NCBI RefSeq assembly: GCF_005938675.2
Contig: NZ_VCCH02000001.1
Location: 124,001 to 188,000 of the forward strand
Reading direction: 5' to 3'
DNA length: 64,000 nucleotides
DNA from: Mycobacterium sp. KBS0706
Lineage (GTDB): Bacteria; Pseudomonadota; Alphaproteobacteria; DSM-16000; Inquilinaceae
The notes beneath the pieces are model-generated. The model saw nothing but the letters and a program-made list of their open reading frames with translations. It searched no databases and was not told the DNA's origin. Shown piece after piece: positions 17,307 through 25,511 of this stretch; position 1 is the stretch's first letter; every line of letters begins with the position of its first letter. A program made the position numbers and the translations under genes.

Positions 17307-17331
17307 CGGCCCGGGGTCGCCCCCGGGCCGT
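17306..17331 (-). terminator. Rho-independent-type hairpin after the cold-shock gene
   Basis: Perfect 11-bp arms ACGGCCCGGGG and CCCCGGGCCGT with a 4-nt loop (17317-17320), 8 bp beyond the cold-shock stop codon. The following T tract is weak. Confidence 0.6.
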
Positions 17332-17339
17332 GTCCGTCG

Positions 17340-17978
17340 TCACAGCAGCTGGACGGCTTCCGCCATCGGGCCCTTCTGGCCCATGCGGACCGTCAGCCGG
17401 ACCCGCTGCTCGCTGTTCAGGCTCGGCAGGCCGGCCTTCTGCAGCGCGCGCGAGGCGACGTAGACGTCCTTGCCGCCGTCATCCGGCGTCACGAACCCGA
17501 AGCCCTTCTCGGCATTGAAGAACTTCACCGTGCCCTCGACCTCGGTCGCCGGGCCGCTGAAGCCGCCGCGGTCGCCGCCGAAGCCGCCACGATCGCCGCC
17601 GAAACCGCCGCCGCCGAAGCCGCCACCACCGCCGAAGCCGCCGCGATCACCGCGGTCGCCGAAGCGGTTGGGCCGGAAGCCACCACCAGCGCCGGCTCCG
17701 CCGGCCGGCGGAGCGCCGAGCTCTTCGACACGATGGATCACCGCGACCTGCGGGCCCTTCTGACCTTCCGCGATATCGCAGACGATCTTCGTGCCCTCAT
17801 ACATCTCGCGATGGCCGGACTGTTCCACGACCGAGGCGTGCAGGAACGCGTCCGGCGAACCGTCCGTCACCTGGACGAAGCCGAAGCCCTTCGTCGGGTT
17901 GAACCACTTGACCACTGCCGTCACGTCACGGCGATATTCGCCGCCTCCGACGCGCGGCGGATGACGTCGGTTCATCAT
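17340..17978 (-). CDS. Tandem cold-shock-domain protein with glycine-rich RGG/FGG linker
   Basis: A 212-residue protein with two cold-shock domains joined by a low-complexity linker. Domain 1 (about 18-85) has KWFNPTKGFGFVQV and DAFLHASVV. Domain 2 (about 145-212) has GTVKFFNAEKGFGFVTP and KDVYVASRAL. RNP1/RNP2-type aromatics are intact in domain 1; in domain 2 the usual FVH of RNP2 is replaced by YVA. The linker (about 90-142) is rich in GGFGG and DRGG repeats, like RNA-binding condensate proteins. Two-domain forms are common in alphaproteobacteria and act as RNA chaperones. Start could be either of two adjacent ATGs. Confidence 0.88.
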   Translation of the reverse strand: MMNRRHPPRVGGGEYRRDVTAVVKWFNPTKGFGFVQVTDGSPDAFLHASVVEQSGHREMYEGTKIVCDIAEGQKGPQVAVIHRVEELGAPPAGGAGAGGGFRPNRFGDRGDRGGFGGGGGFGGGGFGGDRGGFGGDRGGFSGPATEVEGTVKFFNAEKGFGFVTPDDGGKDVYVASRALQKAGLPSLNSEQRVRLTVRMGQKGPMAEAVQLL

Positions 17979-18297
17979 TGAACTGAAACTCCAAGAGAAA
18001 GTGCTGCACCAGGACCAAGGGTGCGGCTTCCGCGAGCGGAAACCAGAATCTGTCCGCTCGCAACCGGATTTTCCCCGGTGCTGGACGGTCTGAACGTTTT
18101 TGTCGAGACGACCATTCGTTACCTAGAGACAACCAGCCCGCGCGTGACGACCACCCGCGGGCGAAGAACGTCTCTCTACCCCTCAGCCGAGCCTACAGAA
18201 GACACCCGGGCGAACTATAACCTCAGGCCGAGCGCCTTGACCATAGGCGTTCCGCCGGAGTCGGAGAGAATCTTTCGCAGGACAATTCGAGATGGAC
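17979..18297 (-). promoter_or_regulatory. Long structured leader/promoter region of the cold-shock gene
   Basis: This 319-bp gap has no convincing gene. It contains a two-tier hairpin: outer arms AGAGAC (18125-18130) and GTCTCT (18170-18175), inner arms GCCCGCG (18136-18142) and CGCGGGC (18156-18162). A minus-strand TATAGT (18214-18219) could be a -10. Cold-shock genes often have long structured 5' leaders that refold with temperature; this region is the candidate. The hairpin could alternatively terminate iolG transcripts. Confidence 0.35.
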
Positions 18298-19284
18298 TCA
18301 GCGCGACAGCCGCACCGGAACGCCGGTCTTGACCGATTCCCAGGCGGCGTCGGCAAGCAGCAGGGCGCGCTTGCCATCCTCGCCGCCGGCCCGGGGCGCC
18401 CGCCCCTCCAGCACCGCGTCGATGAAGTCGTCGAGCTCGCGCCGATAGGCATCGGCATAGCGCTCCAGGAAGAAATGCAGCGGCTTGTCCCGCACCACCC
18501 CATCGGCGCTGGCGTATTCCACCGTGGTCGCGGCCCGGTTCTCGGCCCGCAGCATGCCGAGTGACCCGAAGGCCTCGACCCGCTGGTCGTAGCCGTAGAC
18601 GGCGCGGCGGCTGTTCGAGATCTGGGCGATGGCGCCGCCCGCGGTCTTCAGCGTCACCACCGCGGTGTCGACGTCGCCCTCGGCGCCGATCGCCGGGTCG
18701 ACCAGGTTGCTGGCCGTCGCGTAGAGCTCCACCGGCTCCTCGCCCAGCAGCCAGCGGGCGATGTCGAAATCATGGATCATCATGTCCCGGAACAGCCCGC
18801 CAGAGACGCGAATGTAGCTGGCCGGCGGCGGGCCGGGGTCGCGGCTGGTGATCGCCACCAGCTCGACCTTGCCGATGCGGCCCTCGGCGATGCCGGCATG
18901 GACCGCCTCGAAGCTGGGGTCGAAGCGCCGGTTGAAGCCGAGCGCCAGCGGCACCCCGGACTGGGCGACGATGTCGAGGCAGCCCTCGACCCGGGCGCTG
19001 TCGAGGTCGATCGGCTTCTCACAGAAGATCGCCTTGCCGGCCTTGGCCGCTGCCTCGATCAGGTCGGCATGGGTGTCGGTCGAGCTGGCGATCACCACCG
19101 CGTCGGCGCCGTCCAGCGCCGCGAGACCGTCGCCGACCACAGCGCCGTGCTGCTTCGCCAGCGCCTCGGCCGACTCGTGGTGCACGTCGACCACGGCGAC
19201 CAGCTGGGTCCGCGGGTTCCGGGCGATGTTGTCGGCATGGATCTTCCCGATCCGTCCGGCACCGAACTGGCAGATCTTGAGCAT
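18298..19284 (-). CDS. iolG: Inositol 2-dehydrogenase
   Basis: A 328-residue NAD-dependent dehydrogenase oxidising myo-inositol to scyllo-inosose, first step of the pathway whose later enzymes are encoded divergently. The Rossmann motif GAGRIGKIHADNIA is at residues 8-21. Catalytic Lys is in CEKPIDLD; the Asp/His pair is in GLFRDMMIHDFDIARW. Length and motifs fit IolG of the GFO/IDH/MocA family. It shares the operator/promoter region at 19362-19394 with iolB. Confidence 0.92.
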   Translation of the reverse strand: MLKICQFGAGRIGKIHADNIARNPRTQLVAVVDVHHESAEALAKQHGAVVGDGLAALDGADAVVIASSTDTHADLIEAAAKAGKAIFCEKPIDLDSARVEGCLDIVAQSGVPLALGFNRRFDPSFEAVHAGIAEGRIGKVELVAITSRDPGPPPASYIRVSGGLFRDMMIHDFDIARWLLGEEPVELYATASNLVDPAIGAEGDVDTAVVTLKTAGGAIAQISNSRRAVYGYDQRVEAFGSLGMLRAENRAATTVEYASADGVVRDKPLHFFLERYADAYRRELDDFIDAVLEGRAPRAGGEDGKRALLLADAAWESVKTGVPVRLSR

Positions 19285-19361
19285 GAGTCCTCTCCCTCGC
19301 GACGCGCTGGATCATCGGCCCGGCGACGGCCTGCTGCGACAGAAAAATCAGAATTCCGAGG

Positions 19362-19394
19362 TTGCAGTCAAATGGAATATTTGTTCTATTTGAC
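19362..19394. promoter_or_regulatory. Divergent iolG/iolBCDE operator-promoter, 28-bp near-perfect dyad
   Basis: Arms GTCAAAT (19367-19373) and ATTTGAC (19388-19394) are perfect and enclose GGAA-N6-TTCT (19374-19387), close to the GGAA-N6-TTCC motif I recall for Sinorhizobium IolR. Eleven of fourteen base pairs of the dyad match. Possible promoter elements overlap it: rightward TTGCAG (19362-19367) with TCTATT 17 bp on, and leftward TTGACT (19366-19371). A repressor bound here would silence both units. Confidence 0.6.
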
Positions 19395-19420
19395 CGAAAT
19401 AGAGTTCGGGAGGACAGCCC

Positions 19421-20239
19421 ATGACCCGCCATCTGACCGGCCACCGCGGCGGCTTCGGCCCGGGGCTGACGCAGATCACCCGCTTCGACGAGCCCGAGGA
19501 CGACACCGGCATTGCCGTCGCCGTGCTGAAGCTGGCGCCGGGCGAGAGCCGCGAGATCGAGACCGCGAACGAGACCGCCTGGCTGCTGATGTCCGGCACC
19601 GCCGAGGTCACCGTCGATAACCGGTCTGTGCACTTTTCCCGCGCGTCGCTGTTCGATGAATCGGCCAGCGCCGTGCATGTCGCGACCGGCGCACGGGTGC
19701 GGCTTTCTGCCGAGACCGAGGCGGAGTTCACAGTCTACGAGACGAAGAACGCCAAACCCTTCCCGTCACGTGTCTTCGGGCCGGCGGACGTGCCGAACGA
19801 GCACCGCGGCCGCGGCCAGGTCGACGACGCCTGCTACCGCTATGTCCGCACCATCTTCGACCTGCGCAACAGCGACCCGAATGCCGAGCTGGTGCTGGGC
19901 GAGGTGGTGACCTTCCCCGGCCGCTGGTCGAGCTATCCGCCGCACCACCATCCGCAGCCGGAGATCTATCATTACCGCTTCACCGATCCGCGCGGTTACG
20001 GCCATGCCGAGCTGGGCGAGACGGTGCTGAAGGTACGCGCCAACGACACCATCAAGATCTTCGACGGCTTCGACCATGCACAATGCGCGGCGCCTGGCTA
20101 CGGCATGTACTACGCCTGGGTGATCCGGCACTTGGCCGGCAACCCCTACACCGTGCCGGAGTTCACCGAGGAGCATCGCTGGACCATGGACGAGAAGGCC
20201 GAGTTCTGGCGCCCGGCGGGAGTCTCGCGTCATGGCTGA
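19421..20239 (+). CDS. iolB: 5-deoxy-glucuronate isomerase
   Basis: A 272-residue cupin-type isomerase converting 5-deoxy-glucuronate to 2-deoxy-5-keto-gluconate. The metal-binding cupin region is visible as SSYPPHHHPQPEIYHYRF (about residues 170-188) with the further HAQCAAPGYGMYYAWVIRH segment. A GGGAGG ribosome site precedes the ATG. The last 8 bp overlap iolC, marking an operon iolBCDE controlled from the dyad upstream. Confidence 0.93.
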   Translation: MTRHLTGHRGGFGPGLTQITRFDEPEDDTGIAVAVLKLAPGESREIETANETAWLLMSGTAEVTVDNRSVHFSRASLFDESASAVHVATGARVRLSAETEAEFTVYETKNAKPFPSRVFGPADVPNEHRGRGQVDDACYRYVRTIFDLRNSDPNAELVLGEVVTFPGRWSSYPPHHHPQPEIYHYRFTDPRGYGHAELGETVLKVRANDTIKIFDGFDHAQCAAPGYGMYYAWVIRHLAGNPYTVPEFTEEHRWTMDEKAEFWRPAGVSRHG

Positions 20240-22151
20240 GCCTGTGCTCGACGTGATCTGCATCGGCCGGTCCTCGGTCGACCTCTATGGCGAGCAGGTC
20301 GGCGGCCGGCTGGAGGACATGGCGTCCTTCGCCAAATATGTCGGCGGCTGCCCGACCAACATCTCGGTCGGCGGCGCCCGGCTGGGCCTGCGCACCGCGC
20401 TGCTGACCCGGGTCGGCGACGAGCATATGGGCCGCTTCATCCGCGAGCAGCTGGCGGCCGAAGGCGTCGACACCAGCCATGTTATCAGCGATCCGCAGCG
20501 CCTGACCGCGCTGGTGATCCTGGGCATCCGCGACCGCCACACCTTCCCGCTGATCTTCTATCGCGAGGACTGCGCCGACATGGCGCTGTCCGAGGACGAC
20601 ATCGACGAGGCCTTCATCGCCTCGGCCAAGGCGGTGGTCGTCACCGGCACCCATTTCTCCACCCCCGGCGTCGCGGCGATGAGCCGGAAGGCGATGCGGC
20701 TGGCCCATGCCCATGCTCGCCGCGTGGTGCTGGACATCGACTACCGCCCGGTGCTGTGGGCCCTGACCGGCCATGGGCTGGGTGAGGAGCGCTTCGTCGA
20801 GAGCTCCGCCGTCAGCGCCCATCTGCAGGCGATCCTGCCCGAGTGCGACCTGATCGTCGGCACCGAGGAGGAGATCCACATCGCCGGCGGCGCCACCGAC
20901 ACGCTGGCGGCGCTGCGCCGGGTGCGGGAACTGAGCGCCGCCACGATCGTGGTCAAGCGCGGGCCGATGGGCTGCGTCGTGTTCCCCGGCGCGATCCCGG
21001 ACGACATCGAGCAGGGGGTGAAAGGCCCCGGCTTCCCGGTCGAGGTCTACAACGTGCTGGGCGCCGGCGACGGCTTCATGGCCGGCTTCCTGCGCGGCTG
21101 GCTGCGCGACGAGCCGGTCGAGGCCGCCTGCCGCTATGCCAATGCCTGCGGCGCCTTCGCCGTGTCGCGCCATGGCTGTGCCCCGTCCTACCCGAGCTGG
21201 GCGGAGCTGTCGCAGTTCCTGGCCGAGGGCAGCGCCCATCACCGGCTGCGCGAGGATCCCGCCCTGAACCAGGTGCATTGGGCGACGACCCGGATCCGCG
21301 ACTGGCCCGAGGTCCATGCCATGGCCTTCGATCACCGGTCCCAGCTGGAGGAGATGGTCGCGCGCCACGGCGTCGACCCGGAGCGGATCGGCGAGTTCAA
21401 GCTGCTGGCCTGGCAGGCGGCGAAGCAGGCGCATGGCGACCGGCCCGGCTTCGGCGTGCTGATCGACGGGCGGCTGGGCAGCGAGGCGCTGTTCGCCGCC
21501 GCCGGCACCGGCGCCTGGATCGGCCGGCCGATCGAGCTGCCGGGGTCGCGCCCCCTGCGCTTCGAAGGCGGGCCGGATGTCGGCGTCACTCTGCGGGAAT
21601 GGCCGCTGGAGCATGTGGTGAAATGCCTGGTGCAATACCACCCGGACGACCCGCCGCAGATCCAGGCCGAGCAGGACCGGCAGCTGCTGGCTCTGTTCGA
21701 CGCCAGCCGTGCCACCCGGCACGAGCTGCTGATCGAGGTGATCCCACCGAAATCGATGCCGGCCGACGACCGCACCGTGGCCCGGGCGCTGGATCATCTC
21801 TACGGCATCGGCATCCATCCGGATTGGTGGAAGCTGCCGCCGCCGCCCTCGGAGGCCGCCTGGGCGGCGATCCAGGAGGTGATCGCCCGGCGCGACCCGC
21901 ATTGCCGCGGCGTGGTGCTGCTGGGGCTGGAGGCGCCGGAGGAGGAGCTGACGGCTGCCTTCACTTTGGCCGCGCGCCAGCCCTGGTGCCGCGGCTTCGC
22001 GGTCGGCCGCACCATCTTCGGCCGCGCCGCCGAGGACTGGATCGCCGGGCGCATCGACGACGACGAAGCGGTGAGACGGATGGCCGCCAGCTATGGCAGC
22101 CTGATCGCCGCCTGGGAGAATGCCCGCGCCGCAGCGCAAGCCGCGGCCTGA
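20232..22151 (+). CDS. iolC: Bifunctional 5-dehydro-2-deoxygluconokinase / DUF2090 aldolase-like protein
   Basis: A 639-residue fusion. Residues 1-320 are a PfkB-type sugar kinase (CIGRSSVDLYGEQVGG; C-terminal GAGDGFMAGFLRGWL with the catalytic Asp) phosphorylating 2-deoxy-5-keto-gluconate. Residues about 330-635 form the DUF2090 domain, annotated in proteobacteria as the aldolase that cleaves the product. This would explain the absence of a separate iolJ. Start codon overlaps the iolB stop. No frameshift is seen across the junction. Confidence 0.9.
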   Translation: MAEPVLDVICIGRSSVDLYGEQVGGRLEDMASFAKYVGGCPTNISVGGARLGLRTALLTRVGDEHMGRFIREQLAAEGVDTSHVISDPQRLTALVILGIRDRHTFPLIFYREDCADMALSEDDIDEAFIASAKAVVVTGTHFSTPGVAAMSRKAMRLAHAHARRVVLDIDYRPVLWALTGHGLGEERFVESSAVSAHLQAILPECDLIVGTEEEIHIAGGATDTLAALRRVRELSAATIVVKRGPMGCVVFPGAIPDDIEQGVKGPGFPVEVYNVLGAGDGFMAGFLRGWLRDEPVEAACRYANACGAFAVSRHGCAPSYPSWAELSQFLAEGSAHHRLREDPALNQVHWATTRIRDWPEVHAMAFDHRSQLEEMVARHGVDPERIGEFKLLAWQAAKQAHGDRPGFGVLIDGRLGSEALFAAAGTGAWIGRPIELPGSRPLRFEGGPDVGVTLREWPLEHVVKCLVQYHPDDPPQIQAEQDRQLLALFDASRATRHELLIEVIPPKSMPADDRTVARALDHLYGIGIHPDWWKLPPPPSEAAWAAIQEVIARRDPHCRGVVLLGLEAPEEELTAAFTLAARQPWCRGFAVGRTIFGRAAEDWIAGRIDDDEAVRRMAASYGSLIAAWENARAAAQAAA

Positions 22152-22164
22152 AGGAGCGATAGGG

Positions 22165-24018
22165 ATGGGAACCGTGCGTTTGACCATGGCGCAGGCCCTG
22201 GTGCGCCACCTCGCCGCGCAGTGGATCGAGGCGGAGGACGGCAGCCGCGAGCGGCTGTTCGCCGGCTGCTGGGCGATCTTCGGCCACGGCAACGTCGCCG
22301 GCATGGGCGAGGCGCTGTACGCCCATCACGAGCAGCTGCCGACGCTGCGGGCGCACAATGAGCAGGCGATGGCCCTGTCCGCGGTCGCCTACGCCAAGGC
22401 CAAGTTCCGGCGCCGGATGATGGCGGTGACCACCTCGATCGGGCCGGGCGCCACCAACCTGGTGACGGCGGCGGCGCTGGCCCATGTCGACCGGCTGCCG
22501 GTGCTGCTGCTGCCGGGCGACGTCTATGCCAGCCGGCGGCCCGACCCGGTGCTGCAGCAGGTCGAGGATTTCGGCGACGGTACGGTCAGCGCCAATGACT
22601 GCTTCCGCCCGGTGTCGCGCTATTTCGACCGGATCACCCGGCCGGAGCAGATCCTGACCGCCCTGCCCCGCGCCCTGGCCGTCCTGACCGACCCGGCCGA
22701 ATGCGGGCCGGTGACCCTGGCCCTGTGCCAGGACGTGCAGGCCGAGGCCTATGACTTCCCCGCCTGGTTCTTCGAGGACCAGATCCACCGCATCCGCCGC
22801 CCCGGCCCGGACGAGGCCGAGCTGGCCCAGGCCGTCGCGGCGCTGAAGCGGGCCGAGCGGCCGCTGGTGATCGCCGGCGGCGGCGTGCTCTATTCCGGCG
22901 CGGAGAAAGCCTTGGCCGGCTTCGCCGAGCGCCACGGCCTGCCGGTGGCGGAGACCCAGGCCGGCAAGGGCAGCCTGGCCTGGAACCATCCGGCCAATGC
23001 CGGCTCGATCGGCGTCACCGGCTCGAGCGCCGCCAATGCCCTGGCCGTCGATGCCGATGTGGTGCTGGCGGTCGGCACCCGGCTGCCGGATTTCACCACC
23101 GGCTCCCGCGCCCTGTTCCGGGCGCCGGGGCGGACACTGATCCAGCTCAACGCCGCCGTGTTCGACGCCGGCAAGCACGGCGCCCTGCCGCTGGTCGCCG
23201 ATGCGCGGCGCGGCCTCGACGAACTGTCGGAGGCCTTGGGCTCCTGGACCGCGCCGAAGGCCCAGTCCGACCGGACGAAGGGGCTGATCGCGGAATGGAC
23301 CGCCTCGGTCGACCGCGCCACCGCCGCCAGCAACGCGCCCCTGCCCTCCGACGCCCAGGTGCTGGGCGCGGTCAATCGCGCTGCCGGGCGCGGCGCGGTC
23401 GTGGTCTGCGCGGCCGGCGGCCTGCCGGGCGAGCTGCACAAGCTGTGGCGCACCGACGCGCCGGGCGGCTACCACCTGGAATACGGCTATTCCTGCATGG
23501 GCTACGAGATCGCCGGCGGGCTCGGGGTCAAGCTGGCCCAGCCGGACCGCGAGGTCTATGTGCTGGTCGGCGACGGCAGCTACATGATGATGAACTCCGA
23601 GATCGCGACCGCGGTGCAGCAGGGCGTCAAGCTGACCATCGTCGTGCTCGACAACCGCGGCTTCGGCTGCATCAACCGGCTGCAGAACGCGACCGGCGGC
23701 GCCTCCTTCAACAATCTGTTCCGCGACATCGCGGGTGCCCAGCCGATCGACTTCGCCGCCCATGCCGCCAGCATGGGCGCGGCGTCGGAGAAGGTGGCCG
23801 GCGTCGCCGAGCTGGAGGGCGCGCTGCTGCGGGCCAAGGCGACCGACCAGACCAGCGTCATCGTCATCGACACCGACCCGGTGGTGACGACCGAGGCCGG
23901 CGGCGCCTGGTGGGACGTGGCCGTCCCCGAGGTCTCCGACCGCGACCCGGTGCGCCTGGCCCGTGCCGGCTACGAGCAGCAGCTGGCCGGCCATCCCGTC
24001 ACCGGGCGCTCCGCCTGA
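22165..24018 (+). CDS. iolD: 3D-(3,5/4)-trihydroxycyclohexane-1,2-dione hydrolase
   Basis: A 617-residue thiamine-diphosphate enzyme that opens the inositol ring. Seen: the N-terminal glutamate region HNEQAMALSAVAYAKAKFRRRMMAVTTSIGPGATNL, and the C-terminal ThDP/Mg motif VLVGDGSYMMMNSEIATAVQQGVKLTIVVLDNRGFGCINRLQ. The start at 22165 has an AAGGAG ribosome site at 22151-22156 touching the iolC stop; the longer frame from 22120 lies inside iolC. Third gene of iolBCDE. Confidence 0.93.
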   Translation: MGTVRLTMAQALVRHLAAQWIEAEDGSRERLFAGCWAIFGHGNVAGMGEALYAHHEQLPTLRAHNEQAMALSAVAYAKAKFRRRMMAVTTSIGPGATNLVTAAALAHVDRLPVLLLPGDVYASRRPDPVLQQVEDFGDGTVSANDCFRPVSRYFDRITRPEQILTALPRALAVLTDPAECGPVTLALCQDVQAEAYDFPAWFFEDQIHRIRRPGPDEAELAQAVAALKRAERPLVIAGGGVLYSGAEKALAGFAERHGLPVAETQAGKGSLAWNHPANAGSIGVTGSSAANALAVDADVVLAVGTRLPDFTTGSRALFRAPGRTLIQLNAAVFDAGKHGALPLVADARRGLDELSEALGSWTAPKAQSDRTKGLIAEWTASVDRATAASNAPLPSDAQVLGAVNRAAGRGAVVVCAAGGLPGELHKLWRTDAPGGYHLEYGYSCMGYEIAGGLGVKLAQPDREVYVLVGDGSYMMMNSEIATAVQQGVKLTIVVLDNRGFGCINRLQNATGGASFNNLFRDIAGAQPIDFAAHAASMGAASEKVAGVAELEGALLRAKATDQTSVIVIDTDPVVTTEAGGAWWDVAVPEVSDRDPVRLARAGYEQQLAGHPVTGRSA

Positions 24019-24052
24019 TCCATCCACCAACCGACCGCACGAGACCGCCGCG

Positions 24053-24949
24053 ATGACCGTCACCCTCGGCACCAACCCGATCGCCTGGAGCAACGACGAC
24101 CTGCCGGAGCTGGGCGGCGAGACGCCGCTCGAGACCTGCCTGTTCGAGGCGCGCGAGGCCGGCTTCACCGGCATCGAGCTGGGCAACAAGTTCCCGCGCC
24201 AGGCCGACGCCCTGCGGCCGATCCTGGAGGCGCACCGCCTGTCCCTGATCTCCGGCTGGTACAGCGCCAACCTGCTCGACCGCTCGGTCGAGGAGGAGAT
24301 CGCGGCGATGGAGCCGCATCTGACCCTGCTCGCCGCGCTCGGCTGCAAGGTCATGGTCTTCTGCGACACCTCTGGCGCAGTGCATGGCGACCGCGGCACG
24401 CCGCTGTCGCAGCGCCCGACCCTGCCGGAGGACGCCTGGCCGGAATTCGGCCGCAAGCTGACGGCGATCGGCGACCATATGGCCAAGCGCGGCGTGCGGC
24501 TTGCCTATCACCACCATATGGGCACGCTGGTGCAGAGCGAGGCCGAGGTCGACCTGCTGATGCAGCACACCGGCCTGTCGGTCGGGCTGCTGCTCGATTC
24601 CGGCCACATGACCGTGGCCGGTGGCGACCCGGCGGCGCTGGCCCGGCGCTATGCCAGCCGGATCAACCACGTCCACGCCAAGGATGTGCGCCGCGAGGTC
24701 CTGCAGAAGGTTCTGGACGAGGATTGGAGCTTCCTCGACGGCGTCATCGGCGGGCTGTTCACCGTGCCGGGCGACGGCATGATCGACTTCCCGCGGATCT
24801 TCGACGCGCTGCCGAAGAGCTACACCGGCTGGATGGTGGTGGAGGCCGAGCAGGACCCGGCCAAGGCGCATCCGCTGACCTATGCCCGGCTGGGCTACCG
24901 CAACCTGTGGAAGCGCGCAACCGGCGCCGGCTTCGAAGTGAAGAGCTGA
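24053..24949 (+). CDS. iolE: Inosose (2-keto-myo-inositol) dehydratase
   Basis: A 298-residue TIM-barrel dehydratase of the xylose-isomerase-like family that removes water from scyllo-inosose, the product of IolG. Family motifs include GTNPIAWSNDDLPELGG, YHHHMGTLVQ, LLLDSGHMTVAGGD, and NHVHAKDVR with metal-binding His/Asp/Glu residues. Start at 24053 matches homologues; an upstream in-frame ATG lies within iolD. No iolA or inositol transporter is in the window, so the pathway finishes elsewhere. Confidence 0.92.
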   Translation: MTVTLGTNPIAWSNDDLPELGGETPLETCLFEAREAGFTGIELGNKFPRQADALRPILEAHRLSLISGWYSANLLDRSVEEEIAAMEPHLTLLAALGCKVMVFCDTSGAVHGDRGTPLSQRPTLPEDAWPEFGRKLTAIGDHMAKRGVRLAYHHHMGTLVQSEAEVDLLMQHTGLSVGLLLDSGHMTVAGGDPAALARRYASRINHVHAKDVRREVLQKVLDEDWSFLDGVIGGLFTVPGDGMIDFPRIFDALPKSYTGWMVVEAEQDPAKAHPLTYARLGYRNLWKRATGAGFEVKS

Positions 24950-24987
24950 CGGCCGGATCGGTCAACACACTGTTTATGCAGATTTCC

Positions 24988-25045
24988 CCATCCGGGCGAA
25001 GCGGTTGATGTCATAGTACAGCATCGAATCAACTCACCCGGATGG
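24988..25045 (+). promoter_or_regulatory. Two-tier hairpin in the DoxX leader that would mask the ribosome site
   Basis: Outer arms CCATCCGGG (24988-24996) and CCCGGATGG (25037-25045) are perfect; inner arms GTTGAT (25004-25009) and ATCAAC (25028-25033) continue the stem. The right outer arm holds the only purine-rich stretch before the ATG at 25050, so folding would block translation initiation. Could also serve as an iolE attenuator. Confidence 0.4.
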
Positions 25046-25049
25046 TGAA

Positions 25050-25454
25050 ATGTCGGCCTTCTCTTCCTTCTTCGCATTCTTCGCCCGCATCTTCCTCGCC
25101 GTCATGTTCGTCGTCTCCGGCTGGGCCAAGCTGACCGACTTCGGGGGCACCGTCGGCTACGTCGCTTCCAACGGGCTACCGGTGCCGCAGCTCTTCGCCG
25201 CGCTGACCATCCTGGTCGAGCTCGGCGGCGGCATCCTGCTGATCCTCGGCCTGTTCTCGCGCTTGGCCGCCTTCATCATGGCCGGTTTCACTCTGCTGAC
25301 CATCGTCATCGTCCATCATTTCTGGACCATGGCCGATGCCGAGATGCAGTTGAACCAGCTGATGGCGATGAAGAACCTGGCCATCGCCGGCGGCCTGCTG
25401 ATGGTCACCGCCTTCGGCCCCGGCGCCTGGGCGATCGGGCCGGGCCGCGACTGA
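25050..25454 (+). CDS. DoxX family membrane protein
   Basis: A 134-residue protein with four predicted membrane helices (ARIFLAVMFVVSGWAKL; LFAALTILVELGGGILLILGLF; LAAFIMAGFTLLTIVIVHHFW; MKNLAIAGGLLMVTAFG). DoxX-like proteins are inner-membrane proteins of mostly unknown function, some tied to redox or sulfur stress. No partner gene is adjacent. The DNA before it forms a strong hairpin, and a shared terminator at 25479-25508 separates it from the RTX gene. Confidence 0.85.
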   Translation: MSAFSSFFAFFARIFLAVMFVVSGWAKLTDFGGTVGYVASNGLPVPQLFAALTILVELGGGILLILGLFSRLAAFIMAGFTLLTIVIVHHFWTMADAEMQLNQLMAMKNLAIAGGLLMVTAFGPGAWAIGPGRD

Positions 25455-25478
25455 GGCGCAGCCAATCGGGTATCTTGA

Positions 25479-25508
25479 AGAACGGCGGGCCTCACAGCCC
25501 GCCGTTCT
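25479..25508. terminator. Bidirectional terminator between doxX-like gene and RTX gene
   Basis: Perfect 12-bp arms AGAACGGCGGGC and GCCCGCCGTTCT around a 6-nt loop, placed between two convergent genes. The flanking sequence is only mildly T/A-rich. Confidence 0.65.
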
Positions 25509-25511
25509 CGT

